Shown here: positions 61,744 through 64,000 of the stretch, in pieces
Position numbering within the stretch: position 1 is the first letter of the stretch
Layout of the letters: every line of letters starts with the position of its first letter
Assembly (NCBI RefSeq): GCF_003479425.1
Contig: NZ_QUHC01000003.1
Location: 124,001-188,000 of the forward strand
Direction: 5' to 3'
Source: Odoribacter sp. AF15-53
Lineage (GTDB): Bacteria; Bacteroidota; Bacteroidia; Bacteroidales; Marinifilaceae
Length of the DNA stretch: 64,000 bases
Notes under the pieces: model-generated
Told to the model about the DNA's origin: nothing
Seen by the model: only the letters and a program-made list of their open reading frames with translations
Databases searched by the model: none
Made by a program: the position numbers and the translations under genes

Positions 61744-63627
61744 CTATCGACCTAGTAAAATTAATAAAACATTAATATCAGAAGGCGATACTCCAGTAAT
61801 ACGTGAAGCCTGTCCAATTGTTTTCGGATTAATTTTTGTCAACTTCTGTCGAGCTTCATAAGAGAGAGAATTTATTTCCATGTAATTAAATTTATTCGCA
61901 ATAACTAAATTTTCTAACCGATTCAATTTATCGGCAATCAATTTTTCTCTCTCAATATATCCGGAATATTTTATTAATACTTCAGCCGCTTCGATAATTT
62001 CTTCCCGCAAATTATTATCAAATACAAATTCTTTTAAAGAAGGAATCGCATCAACAATTTTAGGAATAGTCACCTGCGGTCTTGAAATAATATCGATCAA
62101 TTTCAATTTTTGACGAATCGGTGAAGATTCCAGTTTTTCTAAAAGCGGATTAATCTCTTCAGGAGAAATACTAAAATTAGTAACAAAATCAATTAATCTA
62201 TCTCTCTTTAAAATTTTATCTTCATACACCGCAAAGCGATTTTCTTTCACAAGTCCCAAAGAATACCCTAAAGGAGTTAATCGTGCATCCGCATCATCTT
62301 GTCGTAATAAAATTCGATATTCTGCACGAGAAGTAAACATACGATAAGGTTCATCCACCCCCTTTGTTACTAAATCGTCTATCAAAACTCCAATATATGC
62401 CTGATCGCGATTTAATACAAAATCTCTATTTTCATGAAGTGAAAGATGTGCATTTATACCGGCCATCAATCCTTGAGCAGCCGCTTCCTCATACCCGGTA
62501 GTTCCGTTAATCTGTCCAGCAAAATAAAGCCCCTTGATCAATTTCGTTTCTAAAGAGGGATATAATTGTGTCGGTTGAAAAAAGTCATATTCGATAGCAT
62601 AACCCGGTCGGAAAATTTTTACATTTTCAAAACCTTCTACTTCACGCAAAGCCCGCAACTGAATATCCCAAGGCAAAGAAGAGGAAAAACCATTCAAATA
62701 ATATTCAGTAGTTCTCTCCCCTTCCGGTTCCAAGAAAAGATGATGACTATCCCGATCCGAAAATGTATCCAACTTAGTTTCTATACTTGGACAATAACGC
62801 GGTCCAATACTTTTTATTGTACCGTTAAAAAGAGGACTATCATCAAAACCTTCTCTCAATATATCGTGAACGCATTTATTCGTGTAGGCAATATAACAAG
62901 GTCTTTTCTCAAGTGAATTCGTATACGCGAAGCTCAGAAAAGAGAATTTATGGAAATCATTATCTCCATCCTGACGTGTTAATTTTGAAAAATCAATACT
63001 CCGCCCGTCAATACGAACCGGAGTACCCGTTTTCATCCGACCTACCGTAAAACCGTATTCTCTCAATTGCTCGGATAAACCGTAAGTGGCAGGTTCTGAA
63101 ATTCTCCCTCCGGGAAAACTTACCCGACCGATATGCATCAGACCATTTAAAAAAGTACCGTTAGTCAAAACAACCCGTTGTGCCGAAAAAGAGATTCCCA
63201 AACGAGTTTTCACCCCAACAACTTTATCTTTATCTAAAAGAAGTTCAAGAACATCATCCTGCCAAAGATCCAAATTATCGGTATGCTCTACCCTATCCCG
63301 CCATTCGGAAGAAAAAATCATCCGATCGCATTGAGCCCTGGGGCTCCACATAGCCGGCCCTTTAGAAAGGTTTAGCATCCGAAATTGAATCGTACTATGA
63401 TCCGTCACGATACCGGAACCCCCACCCAGTGCATCTATTTCTCTGACAATCTGTCCTTTAGCTATACCACCCATAGCAGGATTACAAGACATTTGTGCAA
63501 TCTTGTTCATATCCAAGGTGATAAGTAACGTCTTTGACCCCAAATTAGCGGCAGCGCAAGCCGCTTCACAACCCGCATGACCGGCTCCCACTACAATAAC
63601 ATCATATTCCGGCAGTAATTGTGACAT
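61744..63627 (-). CDS. mnmG: tRNA uridine-5-carboxymethylaminomethyl modification enzyme MnmG
   Basis: 627 residues, normal length. The FAD-binding Rossmann motif is DVIVVGAGHAGCEAACAAANLG, followed by MSCNPAMGGIAKGQIVREIDALGG, RAQCDRMIFSS and TGTPVRIDGRSIDFSKL, all standard for GidA/MnmG. The C-terminus has the MnmE-interacting helical domain (SYEARQKLTKINPKTIGQASRITGVSPSDI). With MnmE it modifies U34 of several tRNAs. The start is 2 bases after the ybeY stop, and a parS site lies just after its stop. Confidence 0.97.
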   Translation of the reverse strand: MSQLLPEYDVIVVGAGHAGCEAACAAANLGSKTLLITLDMNKIAQMSCNPAMGGIAKGQIVREIDALGGGSGIVTDHSTIQFRMLNLSKGPAMWSPRAQCDRMIFSSEWRDRVEHTDNLDLWQDDVLELLLDKDKVVGVKTRLGISFSAQRVVLTNGTFLNGLMHIGRVSFPGGRISEPATYGLSEQLREYGFTVGRMKTGTPVRIDGRSIDFSKLTRQDGDNDFHKFSFLSFAYTNSLEKRPCYIAYTNKCVHDILREGFDDSPLFNGTIKSIGPRYCPSIETKLDTFSDRDSHHLFLEPEGERTTEYYLNGFSSSLPWDIQLRALREVEGFENVKIFRPGYAIEYDFFQPTQLYPSLETKLIKGLYFAGQINGTTGYEEAAAQGLMAGINAHLSLHENRDFVLNRDQAYIGVLIDDLVTKGVDEPYRMFTSRAEYRILLRQDDADARLTPLGYSLGLVKENRFAVYEDKILKRDRLIDFVTNFSISPEEINPLLEKLESSPIRQKLKLIDIISRPQVTIPKIVDAIPSLKEFVFDNNLREEIIEAAEVLIKYSGYIEREKLIADKLNRLENLVIANKFNYMEINSLSYEARQKLTKINPKTIGQASRITGVSPSDINVLLILLGR

Positions 63628-63629
63628 AA

Positions 63630-64000
63630 CTAGAGCGTTTTAAGCAATCCTAAGCAATAATTTTCATTCAAACGCATAACTCTCGCATCCTCGTCTGTTT
63701 TATCTTTATAACCTATTAAATGAAGCACCGAATGAACAATTACTCGATGTAATTCATCTTCATAAGTAGTATTAAATTCTAAAGCATTGGATTGAACTGT
63801 ATCAAGACTAATAAAAACATCACCGGACAAAATTTTGCCCTCCCTGTAATCAAAAGTAATTACATCGGTATAATAATCATGATTCAAATACTTCCTGTTT
63901 ACATCCAGTATATATTCATCATTACAAAAAATAAAAGAAATCGTGCCTAACCCAAATGAATAATCATCTGCAACAACTTGTAACCATTGTTTCACTCTTT
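63630..64000 (-). CDS. ybeY: Endoribonuclease YbeY (rRNA maturation), 5'-truncated by the window edge
   Basis: Minus-strand frame that is open to the window end; the GTG at 63995 is probably internal because family members begin about 20 residues earlier. The visible part has ISFIFCNDEYILDVNRKYLNHDYYTDVITFDY, then GDVFISLDTV, and HSVLHLIGYKDKTDEDA, the zinc-ligand motif with the Bacteroidota form GYKDK. YbeY helps 16S rRNA processing and ribosome quality control. It is the first visible gene of the run ybeY-mnmG-ade-uvrC. Confidence 0.9.
   Translation of the reverse strand, partial: RVKQWLQVVADDYSFGLGTISFIFCNDEYILDVNRKYLNHDYYTDVITFDYREGKILSGDVFISLDTVQSNALEFNTTYEDELHRVIVHSVLHLIGYKDKTDEDARVMRLNENYCLGLLKTL

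Overview
The window looks like chromosomal DNA from a gut-type Bacteroidota, most likely order Bacteroidales. The evidence is two complete sigma/anti-sigma/SusC/SusD loci, many -7 promoter boxes of the TAnnTTTG type, lipoprotein-rich surface genes, and family-typical ybeY, mnmG, hemD and DUF4271 genes. An Odoribacteraceae member such as Butyricimonas is my guess at genus level; it rests on general resemblance only. A parS-like centromere palindrome at 61722-61737, next to mnmG, suggests the right end lies in the origin-proximal part of the chromosome.

Layout. 1-17.9 kb is mostly plus-strand housekeeping and metabolism: the end of a porin gene, a nucleoside-recognition membrane protein, an aminotransferase, an acyltransferase-gltX operon, a ZIP metal transporter, two exported redox enzymes (minus strand), glpK-glpF, a dus gene (minus), two envelope proteins, an M49-like metallopeptidase and a dicarboxylate symporter. 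17.9-20.3 kb is an ABC-2 exporter pair. 20.4-29.2 kb is one minus-strand run of nine genes: MBL-fold hydrolase, DUF362, a NapH/NapG-like Fe-S fusion with an internal twin-arginine motif, a Tat-signal aldo/keto reductase with ferredoxin motifs, DUF1893, a TonB-dependent receptor, an ECF S component, tatA and tatC. I read it as a periplasmic redox module that carries its own export machinery and is tied to uptake across both membranes. 29.5-38.7 kb is Sus locus 1 with its sigma factor and FecR.

38.8-45.6 kb holds tRNA-Gln(CTG), a C-terminal processing protease, yidD, rnpA, hemD, a DUF4271 gene and polA, all minus strand. At 45.9-46.2 kb there are two successive tyrosine-codon-rich leader peptides, each followed by an intrinsic terminator and with possible antiterminator pairings. 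They precede a tryptophanase/tyrosine phenol-lyase family gene and a DAHP synthase-chorismate mutase fusion. This tandem tyrosine attenuator is the most striking regulatory object in the window. 49.1-57.8 kb is Sus locus 2, with a TlpA-type thioredoxin as its tail gene, and next to it a decayed TolC-family fragment. 57.8-58.2 kb holds a dispersed repeat and a long inverted repeat. 58.2-64 kb is uvrC, ade, parS, mnmG and the 3' part of ybeY.

No insertion sequence, prophage, CRISPR array or rRNA gene is visible. All functional calls are from reading the sequence; no database search was run.
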